The translations under genes were made by a program, and so were the position numbers. A model generated the notes under the pieces. It did not search any database. It saw only the letters and a list, made by a program, of their open reading frames with translations, and was not told the DNA's origin. From Algoriphagus aquimarinus (lineage in GTDB: Bacteria; Bacteroidota; Bacteroidia; Cytophagales; Cyclobacteriaceae): 64,000 nt of DNA. The stretch is from assembly GCF_007997215.1 (NCBI RefSeq), contig NZ_VORW01000002.1, positions 310,001-374,000 of the forward strand, read 5' to 3'. Of the stretch, positions 44,535-53,456 are shown piece by piece. Position 1 is the stretch's first letter; each line of letters starts with the position of its first letter.

Positions 44535-45371
44535 TTGAAGATTAACAGTGTCCAGTCCATGCTTTTGGCTGGTATATTTTTCGCTCTGATGAATGTCTCT
44601 GTCAAGTACATTCCGCATATACCCGCCATAGAAATCATTGTATTCAGATCTGTTTTTTCTTTGGTATTCAGTTATTTAGTGCTTAAAAAGCAAAAGATAA
44701 ATGTCTTTGGGAATAATAAGAAATGGCTGATTATCCGTGGAGTTGTGGGCTCTATAGGTTTGATTTCCTTCTTCTACACGCTACAAAATATACCGCTAGC
44801 CAGCGCAGTGACCATCCAATATTTGTCACCCATATTCACCACAGTATTTGGCGTTTTCTTACTGAAAGAAAAAGTAAAGCCCATTCAGTTCTTATTCTTT
44901 ACCATTTCTTTTGCCGGAGTTCTGGTGATTCAAGGAGTTGATGCGAGAGTAGATACCTTCTGGGCAGTGGTAGGGATTATCTCCGCGATATTTTCAGGCT
45001 TAGCATATAATGTCATCCGCAAGTTGAAGAACACCGAGCATCCCTTGGTGATCATTTTCTATTTTCCCTTAGTGACTTTACCATTTGCGTTGATAGTTTC
45101 TGCTTTTGGGTGGGTGAATCCAGTGGGTTGGGATTGGGCGATCTTGCTTTTCATAGGTATATGCACGCAGACAGCGCAGTATTTCTTGACCATTGCTTAC
45201 CAAAATGCCAACGTGTCTAAAGTGGCAAGCCTTACCTATATAGGGATTGTGTACGCATTGATATTCGGTTTCTTCTTCTTTGAGGAGACTTTCAATGCAC
45301 TGGCTTACGTGGGCATGGGGCTTGTTTTACTTGGGATTTTACTGAATATGCGGGTAAAGCAAGTTTCGTAA
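44535..45371 (+). CDS. DMT-superfamily (EamA) transporter
   Basis: A 278-residue membrane protein with ten hydrophobic helices in two EamA repeats: LLAGIFFALMNVSVKYIPHI...ASAVTIQYLSPIFTTVFGV in the first, SKVASLTYIGIVYALIFGFF in the second. Substrate unknown; such carriers often export metabolites or amino acids. TTG at 44535 or ATG at 44559 could be the start; the first helix begins right after the latter. Confidence 0.85.
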   Translation: MKINSVQSMLLAGIFFALMNVSVKYIPHIPAIEIIVFRSVFSLVFSYLVLKKQKINVFGNNKKWLIIRGVVGSIGLISFFYTLQNIPLASAVTIQYLSPIFTTVFGVFLLKEKVKPIQFLFFTISFAGVLVIQGVDARVDTFWAVVGIISAIFSGLAYNVIRKLKNTEHPLVIIFYFPLVTLPFALIVSAFGWVNPVGWDWAILLFIGICTQTAQYFLTIAYQNANVSKVASLTYIGIVYALIFGFFFFEETFNALAYVGMGLVLLGILLNMRVKQVS

Positions 45372-45376
45372 ATGAA

Positions 45377-45407
45377 TTGGACATGAAGGGAATGAGGGTT
45401 ATTTTTG
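45377..45407 (+). promoter_or_regulatory. Candidate promoter of the pncBA operon
   Basis: TTG at 45377-45379 and TATTTTTG at 45400-45407 are spaced 20 bases, matching the Bacteroidota pattern TTG-N(17-23)-TAnnTTTG. The pncB ATG is 21 bases downstream. Confidence 0.5.
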
Positions 45408-45427
45408 AATCAAGCTAAAAACGAAAA

Positions 45428-46924
45428 ATGAAAATCACTAAAGACCTATACCAAGGCTCTCTCGCGCTTCTGACAGATTTTTATCAGCTAACCATGGCTT
45501 ACGCGTACTGGAAGTCTGGCAAGGCAGAGCAGGAAGCAGTGTTCAATCTTTTCTTTCGTAAGCATCCCTTTCAGGGAGGATTTACCATTGCTGCCGGCTT
45601 GGATTATATCGTCGATTACTGCAGCAACTTCAAGTTTAGCGAGGAAGATTTGAGCTATCTGGCTACGATGAAAGGTAAGGATGATCAGGTTTTATTTGAA
45701 ACTGGTTTTCTGGATTACCTCAGAAAAATGAAATTCAGCTGTGATATAGATGCCGTAGAAGAAGGAACTGTAGTATTTCCTAATACTCCTTTGGTGCGGG
45801 TGAAAGGGCCCTTGATCCAATGTCAATTATTGGAAACCCCACTTTTGAATATCATCAACTTTCAAAGTCTAATCGCTACTAAGGCTGCACGAATCAATCT
45901 GGCAGCTCAGGGTGAACCAGTGTTGGAATTCGGCTTACGCCGTGCCCAGGGAATTGACGGGGGCTTGGCGGCCTCCAGAGCAGCTTATATCGGAGGATGT
46001 GCATCCACTAGCAATGTGATGGCAGGGAAACTCTTTGGAATACCTGTCTCTGGTACGCATGCTCATAGCTGGATTATGTCATTCGAGACAGAGATGGAAG
46101 CTTTTGAGGCCTACGCAGATGCTTTTCCAAATCAATCCATTTTCCTAGTCGATACCTATGACACAGTGAATGGAATAAAGAATGCCATCAAAGTAGGAAA
46201 TGCTTTGCGAAGCAAGGGAAAAGAAATGGTAGGAATCCGAATAGATTCCGGTGACTTGGCCTATTTCAGTAATGTAGCGCGCGAAATGCTCGATGAAGCA
46301 GGTTTTCCTGATGCTAAAATCGTAGCGTCAAATGATCTGGATGAGCATATTATTACTTCGTTGAAAGGGCAGGAAGCCTCTATCAATGTGTGGGGTGTAG
46401 GGACGAAATTAGTAACGGCTTTTGATCAGCCAGCGCTTGGAGGTGTGTACAAACTATCCGCTATCCGTGATGAAAAAGGGAATTGGGTTCCTAAAATCAA
46501 ACTTTCTCAGCAGTCCTTGAAGATTAATATCCCGGGACTACATACGGTAAAGCGCTTCTTTTCTAAGGGAAAGGCAGTCGCTGATATGATTTATCTTGAG
46601 GGGCAGGAGTTGAACCCACAGGCAGCATTGATTATAGATCCGAATGATCCGACCAGGAGAAAGCGTATGATGCCTGCATTTTATCAGGAAGAAATATTAT
46701 TGAAACCCATCTTCATCAAAGGCAAGCTGATGTATAAGCTACCGACAATCAGTCAGATCAGAGATAGAGTGCAAAGTCAGCTGGAATCCCTGGATAAGAC
46801 ACATAAGAGATTGGTGAATCCGCATTTGTATCCTATCGGTTTGGAAGAAAATCTGCATCAATTGCGGATGGAATTGGTGATGAAAGCAAAACAAATTGAC
46901 AATGGCAATGAATCTGAAAAATAG
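45428..46924 (+). CDS. pncB: Nicotinate phosphoribosyltransferase
   Basis: Makes nicotinate mononucleotide from nicotinate and PRPP with ATP, for NAD salvage. 498 residues, the long bacterial form. LLTDFYQLTMAYAYWKSGKA at the N-terminus, the catalytic His in SGTHAHSWIMSF near 212, and PRPP-binding VGIRIDSGDLAYFS are seen. It overlaps pncA by about 20 bases, so the two steps, nicotinamide to nicotinate to NaMN, are encoded in order. Confidence 0.96.
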   Translation: MKITKDLYQGSLALLTDFYQLTMAYAYWKSGKAEQEAVFNLFFRKHPFQGGFTIAAGLDYIVDYCSNFKFSEEDLSYLATMKGKDDQVLFETGFLDYLRKMKFSCDIDAVEEGTVVFPNTPLVRVKGPLIQCQLLETPLLNIINFQSLIATKAARINLAAQGEPVLEFGLRRAQGIDGGLAASRAAYIGGCASTSNVMAGKLFGIPVSGTHAHSWIMSFETEMEAFEAYADAFPNQSIFLVDTYDTVNGIKNAIKVGNALRSKGKEMVGIRIDSGDLAYFSNVAREMLDEAGFPDAKIVASNDLDEHIITSLKGQEASINVWGVGTKLVTAFDQPALGGVYKLSAIRDEKGNWVPKIKLSQQSLKINIPGLHTVKRFFSKGKAVADMIYLEGQELNPQAALIIDPNDPTRRKRMMPAFYQEEILLKPIFIKGKLMYKLPTISQIRDRVQSQLESLDKTHKRLVNPHLYPIGLEENLHQLRMELVMKAKQIDNGNESEK

Positions 46925-47540
46925 TGCACTACTCATCGTAGATGTGCAAAATGACTTTTTACCAGGAGGGGGGGCTTTGGCTGTAACTCGAGGAGATGAA
47001 GTGATTCCTGTAATCAATGCGTTGCAGGAGAAATTCAATTTTATAGTCGCTACTCAGGATTTTCACCCAGAAGACCACGGAAGTTTTGCTGTAAATCACG
47101 AAGGAAAAAAAGTAGGTGATACAATCGAACTAAATGGTTTATCACAGTTTTTATGGCCCGTTCACTGCGTACAGGGATCAGAAGGAGCAGAGTTTCATGA
47201 GGAATTGAATCCTCTCAGATGGACAGCAATTTTCCAAAAAGGAACAAATCCCGAAGTAGATTCTTACTCGGGCTTCTTCGATAATGCCCGAAGAGAAGAT
47301 ACTGGGCTTGGAGATTTCCTACAAAACGAAGGAATAATGAATGTATTTGTGACTGGACTTGCTCAGGATTACTGTGTGAAATTCACCGCATTGGATTCAG
47401 TGAGTTTAGGATTCAAAACTTACCTGATCATGGATGCTACCAAAGCTGTGAATGTACATGCTGTTGATGGTGATAAAGCTTTGGAAGAAATGAAAAAAGC
47501 AGGAGTGATATTAATAGAAAGTACAGTTATACTAGCTTAA
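46902..47540 (+). CDS. pncA: Nicotinamidase
   Basis: Hydrolyses nicotinamide to nicotinate. Isochorismatase-like fold: catalytic Asp in LLIVDVQNDFLPGG, metal-binding DFHPEDHGSFA, Lys in IFQKGTNPEVDSYSGF, and catalytic Cys in GLAQDYCVKFTAL. Possible starts are TTG 46896, ATG 46902 and ATG 46908; all overlap the end of pncB, in keeping with translational coupling. 213 residues is normal. Confidence 0.95.
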   Translation: MAMNLKNSALLIVDVQNDFLPGGGALAVTRGDEVIPVINALQEKFNFIVATQDFHPEDHGSFAVNHEGKKVGDTIELNGLSQFLWPVHCVQGSEGAEFHEELNPLRWTAIFQKGTNPEVDSYSGFFDNARREDTGLGDFLQNEGIMNVFVTGLAQDYCVKFTALDSVSLGFKTYLIMDATKAVNVHAVDGDKALEEMKKAGVILIESTVILA

Positions 47541-47542
47541 TC

Positions 47543-48058
47543 ATGTTTGAATATAACCCAGAGAAACATTACCCGAAGGAAACAGAAAGTAGAGTCTTGA
47601 TCAGATTTCAGGATTGTGATCCTCTTAGACATCTGAACAACGCGAAGTACTTCGATTATTTTTTCAATGCAAGGGAAGATCAAGTACCTAAGCTATATGG
47701 AGTGGAGATGATGGATTTCATCAAAAAATACCAAGCGGCTTGGGTGATCTATAACCATAACATTTCCTATGTAAAGCCAGCCATGGTGGGCGAGTGGGTT
47801 CGGATCAAGAGCCGGATCATTTGGCATAATGATAATACGGTGATTTTAGAATATTACATGACTGATGATTCTGAGACACAATTGAAAACGCTCTTGTGGA
47901 CAACCATGCGCTATGTGACATTGTCCGAAGGGAAATCCACGAATCATGCCGGAGCAGTCAATGAGTTTCTCGCCGCGACTTCAATGAACCTAGATATTGC
48001 TGGTATAGAGATAAAACAACGGGTGAAAGCACTTTCCCAAGAGTTGAAAAAGGGTTGA
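47543..48058 (+). CDS. Acyl-CoA thioesterase (4HBT hot-dog fold)
   Basis: A 171-residue hot-dog thioesterase. FQDCDPLRHLNNAKYFDYF (near 24-42) holds the catalytic Asp and the HxNN pattern of the 4-hydroxybenzoyl-CoA thioesterase family. It starts two bases after pncA and ends at a terminator, so it is the third gene of the operon, though its link to NAD is unclear; a housekeeping fatty-acyl role is likely. Confidence 0.85.
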   Translation: MFEYNPEKHYPKETESRVLIRFQDCDPLRHLNNAKYFDYFFNAREDQVPKLYGVEMMDFIKKYQAAWVIYNHNISYVKPAMVGEWVRIKSRIIWHNDNTVILEYYMTDDSETQLKTLLWTTMRYVTLSEGKSTNHAGAVNEFLAATSMNLDIAGIEIKQRVKALSQELKKG

Positions 48059-48091
48059 CCTAAATCAAATTTATGTATCTCACCGAACAAG

Positions 48092-48116
48092 ACCTGTACA
48101 CGACCGTACAGGTTTT
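48092..48116 (+). terminator. Terminator of the pncB-pncA-thioesterase operon
   Basis: ACCTGTAC (48092-48099) pairs with GTACAGGT (48106-48113), 8 bp, 6-base loop, followed by T-rich sequence, 33 bases beyond the thioesterase stop. Confidence 0.8.
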
Positions 48117-48433
48117 TGTTTTTTAAATTATTTAATTTCAGGCACTTACAATTATTTTAAAAATTAATTTTCTCTAACATATGTAATAAAGTGTAACCTA
48201 CATTTTTTTTAAATACCTACTAAACTGTTCGGGTGCAATACAATTTTAAGGTAAAGCGATCATTATTAGAACAGGTTGGATTAATTAACAGGTGTTACAA
48301 GCAAATTATATTTTGTGCTACTGTTAATTTTTGTAAAGTAATAAAGCCTTCAAAATGCCTCAGAAAGGCCTGTCTGGCACAGTTGGTACATGGTTCGCAA
48401 CAGGGTGAAGCATAACTCTAAACCAACAATGTT
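48117..48433. promoter_or_regulatory. Upstream region of the secreted protein, with a sigma54-like box
   Basis: AT-rich leader of about 315 bases. TGGCACAGTTGGTACA at about 48377-48392 resembles a sigma54 -24/-12 promoter (TGGCAC-N5-TTGCA): the -24 half is perfect, the -12 half is poor (GTACA). The gene starts about 42 bases downstream. Low confidence; no other RNA feature is seen here. Confidence 0.3.
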
Positions 48434-49021
48434 ATGAAAACTTTATTCACACTCGCACTAGCTGGACTTTTAGCAACCAGTACTTTTGCAGCCAATGGGC
48501 CAGAAGATTTGAAAGAAATGTCAACCGTGCACGCTGTCTACAAAAAAATAGATGTGCACCTTAAAGAAGGTGTCGGCAAAGCAAAAATTGCCATTTATGA
48601 TATGGCTGGCAAAAGACTGCACAGACGTTCTGTAAAAGTAAATAAGGATCTACGTGTTCCTTATGATTTGAACGAGCTTCCTTGTGGGAAGTATGAAGTG
48701 ATTATTACTACTGAAGATGAGGAAGTTTCTTATACTGTAGAAACGGTGGAAAAGGTTGATCCAGCTCCTGTAGTGTACCCTCTGATGGCCTATGGTAAAA
48801 AAGTAAATGATTTCACCATTAATCTAGTAGTAATAGGCTTAGAAGAAGCCGGTGTAGATGTTAAAATTAGAAGAGTCAATGATAACCGACTTGTCCATGA
48901 GGAAATGGTAGATCAACCAGAAGGTTTCCGAAAAGATTATATACTTAACGGAATTAATGCTGAGGATGTCTATTTCGAAGTAACTGACGTAAAAGGAAGA
49001 ACTCGCAAGATTTACATTTGA
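48434..49021 (+). CDS. Secreted protein with two beta-sandwich repeats, function unknown
   Basis: A 195-residue protein with a clear signal peptide (MKTLFTLALAGLLATSTFA). Two similar halves follow: AKIAIYDMAGKRLHRRSVKV then DLNELPCGKYEVIITTEDEE, and later VDVKIRRVNDNRLVHEEMVD then YFEVTDVKGRTRKIYI. Each resembles the fold of T9SS C-terminal sorting domains and similar periplasmic modules, but without a sorting cargo domain. It is probably periplasmic or surface bound. I cannot give a function. Confidence 0.75.
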   Translation: MKTLFTLALAGLLATSTFAANGPEDLKEMSTVHAVYKKIDVHLKEGVGKAKIAIYDMAGKRLHRRSVKVNKDLRVPYDLNELPCGKYEVIITTEDEEVSYTVETVEKVDPAPVVYPLMAYGKKVNDFTINLVVIGLEEAGVDVKIRRVNDNRLVHEEMVDQPEGFRKDYILNGINAEDVYFEVTDVKGRTRKIYI

Positions 49022-49042
49022 ATTCTAAACCAACCTCTTGCG

Positions 49043-49078
49043 CTAGAACCCTGGATCGAAAGATTTGGGTTTTTTTTG
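49043..49078 (+). terminator. Weak terminator after the secreted protein
   Basis: AACCC and GGGTT (5 bp) around a 17-base spacer, then eight T. Short stem, so only a candidate. Confidence 0.4.
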
Positions 49079-49111
49079 TTAGAAATTTTTAAACCACATA
49101 GACACATAGAT

Positions 49112-49615
49112 AAACATAGAGATGGTGTTATTTATAGGTGGTCAATTCTCAATTTGAGCTTTGTTCTCTTTGTTTCTTTAGGGTTAAAAAAAACTAACAC
49201 AAAAAGCATATAGAGAACAAAGGAAATGAAGTTCCTATTGAAGTGTAATCGTACCATTTTAAAGCTATGAAAATCTATGATTCTAAGTGGTTAACTATTT
49301 TTACTTCAAAGGAAATAGAAAAACATAGAGATGGTGTTATTTATGGGTGGTCAATTCTCAATTTGAGCTTTGTTCTCTTTGTTTCTTTAGGGTTAAAAAA
49401 AACTAACACAAAAAGCATATAGAGAACAAAGGAAATGAAGTTCCTATTGAAGTGTAATCGTACCATTTTGAAGCTATGAATATCTATGATTCTAAGTGGT
49501 TAACTGTTTTTACTTCAAAGGAAATAGAAAAACATAGAGATGGTGTTATTTATAGGTGGTCAATTCTAATTTTGAGCTTTGTTCTCTTTGTTCTCTTTGT
49601 TTCTTTGCGGTGAAA
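49112..49615. repeat. 209-bp tandem repeat, about 2.4 copies
   Basis: Copies begin with AAACATAGAGATGGTG at 49112, 49321 and 49530, a constant 209-base period. The first two differ at only about four positions; the third stops after about 80 bases. Each full unit includes an inverted pair CTTTGTTCTCT / AGAGAACAAAG about 40 bases apart, so a transcript could form a stem. Preceding bases read CACATAGACACATAGAT, a MITE-like repeat often seen in Bacteroidota. No coding potential. Confidence 0.92.
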
Positions 49616-49624
49616 AAAGTCTTA

Positions 49625-50863
49625 TCATTTCCCTAACATGTGCCCCGTCAACTCGTTGGCGATTTGCTCCAGATCTGTTCCAAGCAACTCTTTATTGACC
49701 CGTAGCACTTTTTCCCGCTCCAGTTTTGGTAGATTTTCAAATCCGTAATAAGCACCTAAAATCCCGCCGGCTACAGCAGCAGTAGTATCATTATCTCTTC
49801 CGTAATTCACCAAAAAAGTAAGGGTTCCCATGAAATTAAAGTCTGAATAAATCATTGCTGTAAGCGTCTGAAGCCAGATTTCACCTGCATGAAAAGGCAT
49901 ATCCTGTAATCTTCCATCAAGTTGGGCAAAAGCAAATTGAAGCGCTTTGCTATCTGGGTGTAGTTGATTTCCCAAGCTGTCTTGCTTAGCCGCCTCATCT
50001 GAAATCCATAGTGCATTTTTAAGGATATTGTGAGCTGTGCGACCTACCAAACGACTCTCAAAGTAATGCTCCGGATCCAAACGCAAGGAGGCGAGTAAAT
50101 CTTCCTTGGTAGCTCCTTGCTTCATTCCTGCCGCGGTCATGGCAGCAGAGAGGGCGGAAATATCCTTTGCATAGCCCAAATCATAAAATGAAAGCTTGTA
50201 GGCTTCCGCGTATGCTTTTTCAGGATTTCCAGGAAAAAAGGAACCTAGTGTGGGAGAATATAGTAATCCAGCGCAAACCATCTCTCCTCCATAGAATTTA
50301 CCCAAGGAATCGGCATATCCGATCAGGTTATTATCTATAAATGGTTGACTTACCTTCGCCCATTCTTGAAGCCATCCCATCTTGAGCGTTACTGCTTCAA
50401 AAGGTTCAGGATCAGTACTTTTTATATCCTTAAACTCTCCAGTATATGATTCGTATCTACTGAGTATTTGCTTCGCAAAATCCTTAGCGTTCAACTCATC
50501 CCTTTTTTGCGTAAGTAGGTAATTGGAAGTTAAAACTTTCCAGCGTGTATCGTCCGTCGTTCCTCCTGCTGGTAGGTTTGCTATCCAAATTCCTTCCGGA
50601 GATACTTCTCTGACCATCGAGTCCAGGCTTTCTACAAATCCATATTCCAGACTGATTGCCTCTCTTGACCACATCTCCGTGGGAGCTCCCATCGCATCAC
50701 CAATGGCCGAACCCACGAGCATGCCAAGTATTTTGTCATGCAATTGTTTTTCAGTCAGCCCCATTTCGGCTATTTCTTGATCAGAAAACTGAATGGGGGA
50801 TTCCTTTTTGCCGCAGGCGCCAAGTAGAGAAAGGAAAAGTACTAGCAGACAAAGGTTTTTCAT
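49625..50863 (-). CDS. ADP-ribosylglycohydrolase-family lipoprotein
   Basis: A 412-residue ADP-ribosyl hydrolase (ARH/DraG fold). The N-terminus has a lipobox (LFLSLLGACGKKES), so it is exported and lipid-anchored, unlike cytoplasmic DraG. GSAIGDAMGAPTE near 53, TTDDTRWKV near 102 and GRDNDTTAAVAGGILGAYYG near 355 carry the metal-binding Asp/Thr residues. It could cleave ADP-ribose or a similar ribosyl bond in the periplasm. Its start overlaps the upstream kinase stop by four bases. Confidence 0.88.
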   Translation of the reverse strand: MKNLCLLVLFLSLLGACGKKESPIQFSDQEIAEMGLTEKQLHDKILGMLVGSAIGDAMGAPTEMWSREAISLEYGFVESLDSMVREVSPEGIWIANLPAGGTTDDTRWKVLTSNYLLTQKRDELNAKDFAKQILSRYESYTGEFKDIKSTDPEPFEAVTLKMGWLQEWAKVSQPFIDNNLIGYADSLGKFYGGEMVCAGLLYSPTLGSFFPGNPEKAYAEAYKLSFYDLGYAKDISALSAAMTAAGMKQGATKEDLLASLRLDPEHYFESRLVGRTAHNILKNALWISDEAAKQDSLGNQLHPDSKALQFAFAQLDGRLQDMPFHAGEIWLQTLTAMIYSDFNFMGTLTFLVNYGRDNDTTAAVAGGILGAYYGFENLPKLEREKVLRVNKELLGTDLEQIANELTGHMLGK

Positions 50864-51825
50864 TGAGGCAAAATAAAGTTTCTGGCTTTTTCCATAAGTG
50901 ATTTCTTTTCCGCTAGAGAAAGTGAAAGCGGTAGCTGAGCTATACCTATGAGTCTTCGCATAATTTCCATGCCTCGGTAGGCATTCACCAAGTCTTCAGC
51001 ATAGCTATGTTGATACAGCTGCAAAAAGGTTTTCTGATAACTTTCATCCATTCTAGCTAGATCAAAATGTGCGAAAAGAACTCCAAGGTCGTATTCACTA
51101 TCACCCATATAAGCAAATTCGGTGTCGATGATTTTGACCCCATTCTCAGTTTTGAGCCAAGAGGCTGGGTAAAAATCCCCATGTAATAAGGTGGTGCCAA
51201 GCGCTAAATATCGCTTTCCTAGTAACTCTAAGGCGTGTTTTAAGTCAATGTCTGTCTTGTACTTAGAACTGATTTTCTGTAAACCGGGCTGCACAGTATC
51301 TAGGTCAAATCCATTTTCTTCCAAAAATGGAAAACGAATAAGATGCTCATGGTTTAGCTTTTTCATTTCCATATTATCTGGAAAATTGCTTACCTCAAGT
51401 GAATGCAATGCATTCAAATACCGGCTGATAGAATAGAAATCACTGTCTTCCCACTTGTAATTTTTTTCATAAATGTTATTGAAGTTAATTCCATTTCCCA
51501 AATCCTCTATGAGTAAAATGTGATGCTCAGCATTATAAAGAATTACTTTGGGGCTATAGGGACTGAGAACATCGTCATCTTCTATAAGCTGGTAGTAGCA
51601 AAGTTCAATTTCAACTCTATCTACCGGAGCTGATATCTGTGGGAATTTCTGGACGTAAGGTTTGGATTGCTTAAGGATAACTGATCTTATGTTTGTGTTT
51701 ACACGTAAAACTAGATTCATGTTACTTTCCCCTGCAGATTCTACGGAAAGCAACTTTTCATCTTTCCCCCAAAGTGGGAGCGAATGTAGCATCTCTAAGC
51801 TGGAATGCTCATTAAGGTCAATCAT
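50860..51825 (-). CDS. Phosphotransferase, APH/choline-kinase fold (MtnK-like)
   Basis: A 321-residue kinase. HGDFYPASWLKTENG (near 214) has the catalytic Asp, with Ser at the position usually Asn, and IIDTEFAYMGDSEYDLG (near 232) is the metal-binding loop. Both the Ser and the DTEFAYMG form recall 5-methylthioribose kinase (HTGS, DPEFAFYG) rather than aminoglycoside kinases. It is translationally coupled to the ADP-ribosylglycohydrolase lipoprotein, suggesting that ribose-like products are phosphorylated after uptake. Substrate is inferred. Confidence 0.7.
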   Translation of the reverse strand: MIDLNEHSSLEMLHSLPLWGKDEKLLSVESAGESNMNLVLRVNTNIRSVILKQSKPYVQKFPQISAPVDRVEIELCYYQLIEDDDVLSPYSPKVILYNAEHHILLIEDLGNGINFNNIYEKNYKWEDSDFYSISRYLNALHSLEVSNFPDNMEMKKLNHEHLIRFPFLEENGFDLDTVQPGLQKISSKYKTDIDLKHALELLGKRYLALGTTLLHGDFYPASWLKTENGVKIIDTEFAYMGDSEYDLGVLFAHFDLARMDESYQKTFLQLYQHSYAEDLVNAYRGMEIMRRLIGIAQLPLSLSLAEKKSLMEKARNFILPQ

Positions 51826-51960
51826 ATTGATGTGTTTGGGTAATTAGAAGTATCGAAACTATAATAAAGTTTTTAGAGACGGGCACGTTTTGTTAAAAGT
51901 TGAAAAATCAGTGCTAAATGGTCTTTTAGAAGACAAGTGCAAGCCCGATTTAAAAATCCC

Positions 51961-51968
51961 TATTTTTG
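51961..51968 (+). promoter_or_regulatory. Candidate -7 promoter element of the acyl-CoA dehydrogenase
   Basis: TATTTTTG, matching TAnnTTTG, 28 bases ahead of the ATG at 51997; a -33 TTG is not clear. Confidence 0.4.
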
Positions 51969-51996
51969 AATTGAATTAAACCCTAAAATAAAAAAC

Positions 51997-53154
51997 ATGT
52001 TTGGACTACCCCGAACTCTTTTCACAGAAGAACACGATCTTTTCAGAGTCAGCGTAAGAGATTTTATTGCCAAGGAAATCACGCCCTACAATTCTCAATG
52101 GGAGAAGGATAAGATGGTGTCCAGAGAAAGTTGGCTTAAACTTGGAGAAAACGGGTTTTTGGGAATACAGGCTCCTGAGCATTTAGGAGGAATGAATATT
52201 CAAGATTTCAGATACAATGCTATCTTTATTGAAGAGCTTGGACTGAGTGGATGCTCCGCTCCGGCGATCGGATACCCGCTTCACAATGATATTGTGATAC
52301 CGTACATTTTGCATTTCGGAACAGAGCATGCCTTGGAAAAGTATATTCCCAAGATGATCGCTGGCGAATACATAGGAGCTGTGGCTATGACCGAACCTGG
52401 AGCTGGCAGCGACCTGCAAGGGATCAGTACTAGTGCGATAGATCAGGGAGATCATTACTTAGTCAATGGAAGTAAAACATTTATTACTAATGGCTATCTA
52501 TCTGATGTAGTGGTGGTCGCGGTGAAAACAGACCCCAAAAAAGGTGCAAAAGGAATCAGCTTACTTTTGCTTGATAATAGCATGGAGGGATATACTAAAG
52601 GACTTCCATTTGATAAAGTAGGACTGCATGCCCAAGATACCTGTGAGTTATTTTTTGAGGATGTGAAAGTCCCTAAAGAGAATTTGCTTGGTAAAGAAGG
52701 AGAGGGGTTCAAATACCTCATGACTGAGCTGGCACAGGAGCGATTGGTGGTATCTCTGGCAGCGGTAGCTTTGGGAGAATATATGCTTCAGGAGACCATA
52801 AAATATGTAAAAGAAAGAAGGGCTTTTAATCAGGCTATTTCCGAATTTCAAAACACGCGCTTCAAATTGGCGGAGATGTGCGCCGCACTAGAGCAGGGAA
52901 GGATTTACTGCGATTACTTAGTGCAGCTTCACAATGACGGAAAGCTGGACTCCGCTATGGCTTCAGCAGCCAAGTACAATATGACCGAATTGCAATGTAA
53001 AGTAGCAGATGAGTGTGTGCAGTTGCATGGAGGATATGGCTATATGTGGGATTACGGTGTAGCCAGAGCCTATGCAGACGCCAGAGTTCAGCGAATATAT
53101 GCAGGCACCAATGAAATAATGAAAGAGTTGATCGCAAGAAAAATCCTGAAATAG
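51997..53154 (+). CDS. Acyl-CoA dehydrogenase
   Basis: FAD-dependent first step of beta-oxidation or branched-chain breakdown. 385 residues with the family's signatures: AVAMTEPGAGSDLQGI, FITNGYLSDVVVV, CVQLHGGYGYMWDYGVARAYAD. The sequence YAGTNEIMKEL near the end lacks the MCAD-type catalytic Glu in YEGT. Instead AQERLVV near 246 puts the base in helix G, as in long-chain and isovaleryl-CoA dehydrogenases. It lies ahead of fadD on the same strand. Confidence 0.93.
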   Translation: MFGLPRTLFTEEHDLFRVSVRDFIAKEITPYNSQWEKDKMVSRESWLKLGENGFLGIQAPEHLGGMNIQDFRYNAIFIEELGLSGCSAPAIGYPLHNDIVIPYILHFGTEHALEKYIPKMIAGEYIGAVAMTEPGAGSDLQGISTSAIDQGDHYLVNGSKTFITNGYLSDVVVVAVKTDPKKGAKGISLLLLDNSMEGYTKGLPFDKVGLHAQDTCELFFEDVKVPKENLLGKEGEGFKYLMTELAQERLVVSLAAVALGEYMLQETIKYVKERRAFNQAISEFQNTRFKLAEMCAALEQGRIYCDYLVQLHNDGKLDSAMASAAKYNMTELQCKVADECVQLHGGYGYMWDYGVARAYADARVQRIYAGTNEIMKELIARKILK

Positions 53155-53238
53155 CTGAGAAATCTTTTGACCTAAGCCAAGTTTTTGATTAATTCAATAA
53201 AAATAGTTTATGATTATCCGCATTTATGCTAGAATGGT

Positions 53239-53378
53239 CTCGGCAAGCCCGTCTGTCACCAGACAGGCTCGACCACCGAAACTTTGATGGAGAGTTGGGA
53301 GAGTAAGGAATTGCGGCGTCGCCGCAATTCCTTACTCTCCCTCAACCGTGACTCAATCCGGTCACCGAGCTTGCCGAG
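53239..53378. repeat. Large nested palindrome between acyl-CoA dehydrogenase and fadD
   Basis: Outer arms CTCGGCAAGC (53239-53248) and GCTTGCCGAG (53369-53378) enclose a perfect inverted repeat at 53297-53341: 22 bp each side with one central base, arms GGGAGAGTAAGGAATTGCGG / CCGCAATTCCTTACTCTCCC. A smaller hairpin GTCTG-TCAC-CAGAC lies at 53251-53264. No gene fits the 302-base gap (53155-53456). Confidence 0.9.
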
Positions 53379-53456
53379 GTGAGCCATAGTTTGGTTCGTT
53401 GCTGGCATCATTGCAGATTATTATAAATATAAATACACCCAACAATAACTCATATC

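Noticed and set aside
49112..49615. CRISPR array
   Set aside because: The period is 209 bases without the short repeats and unique spacers of a CRISPR; units are near-identical throughout.
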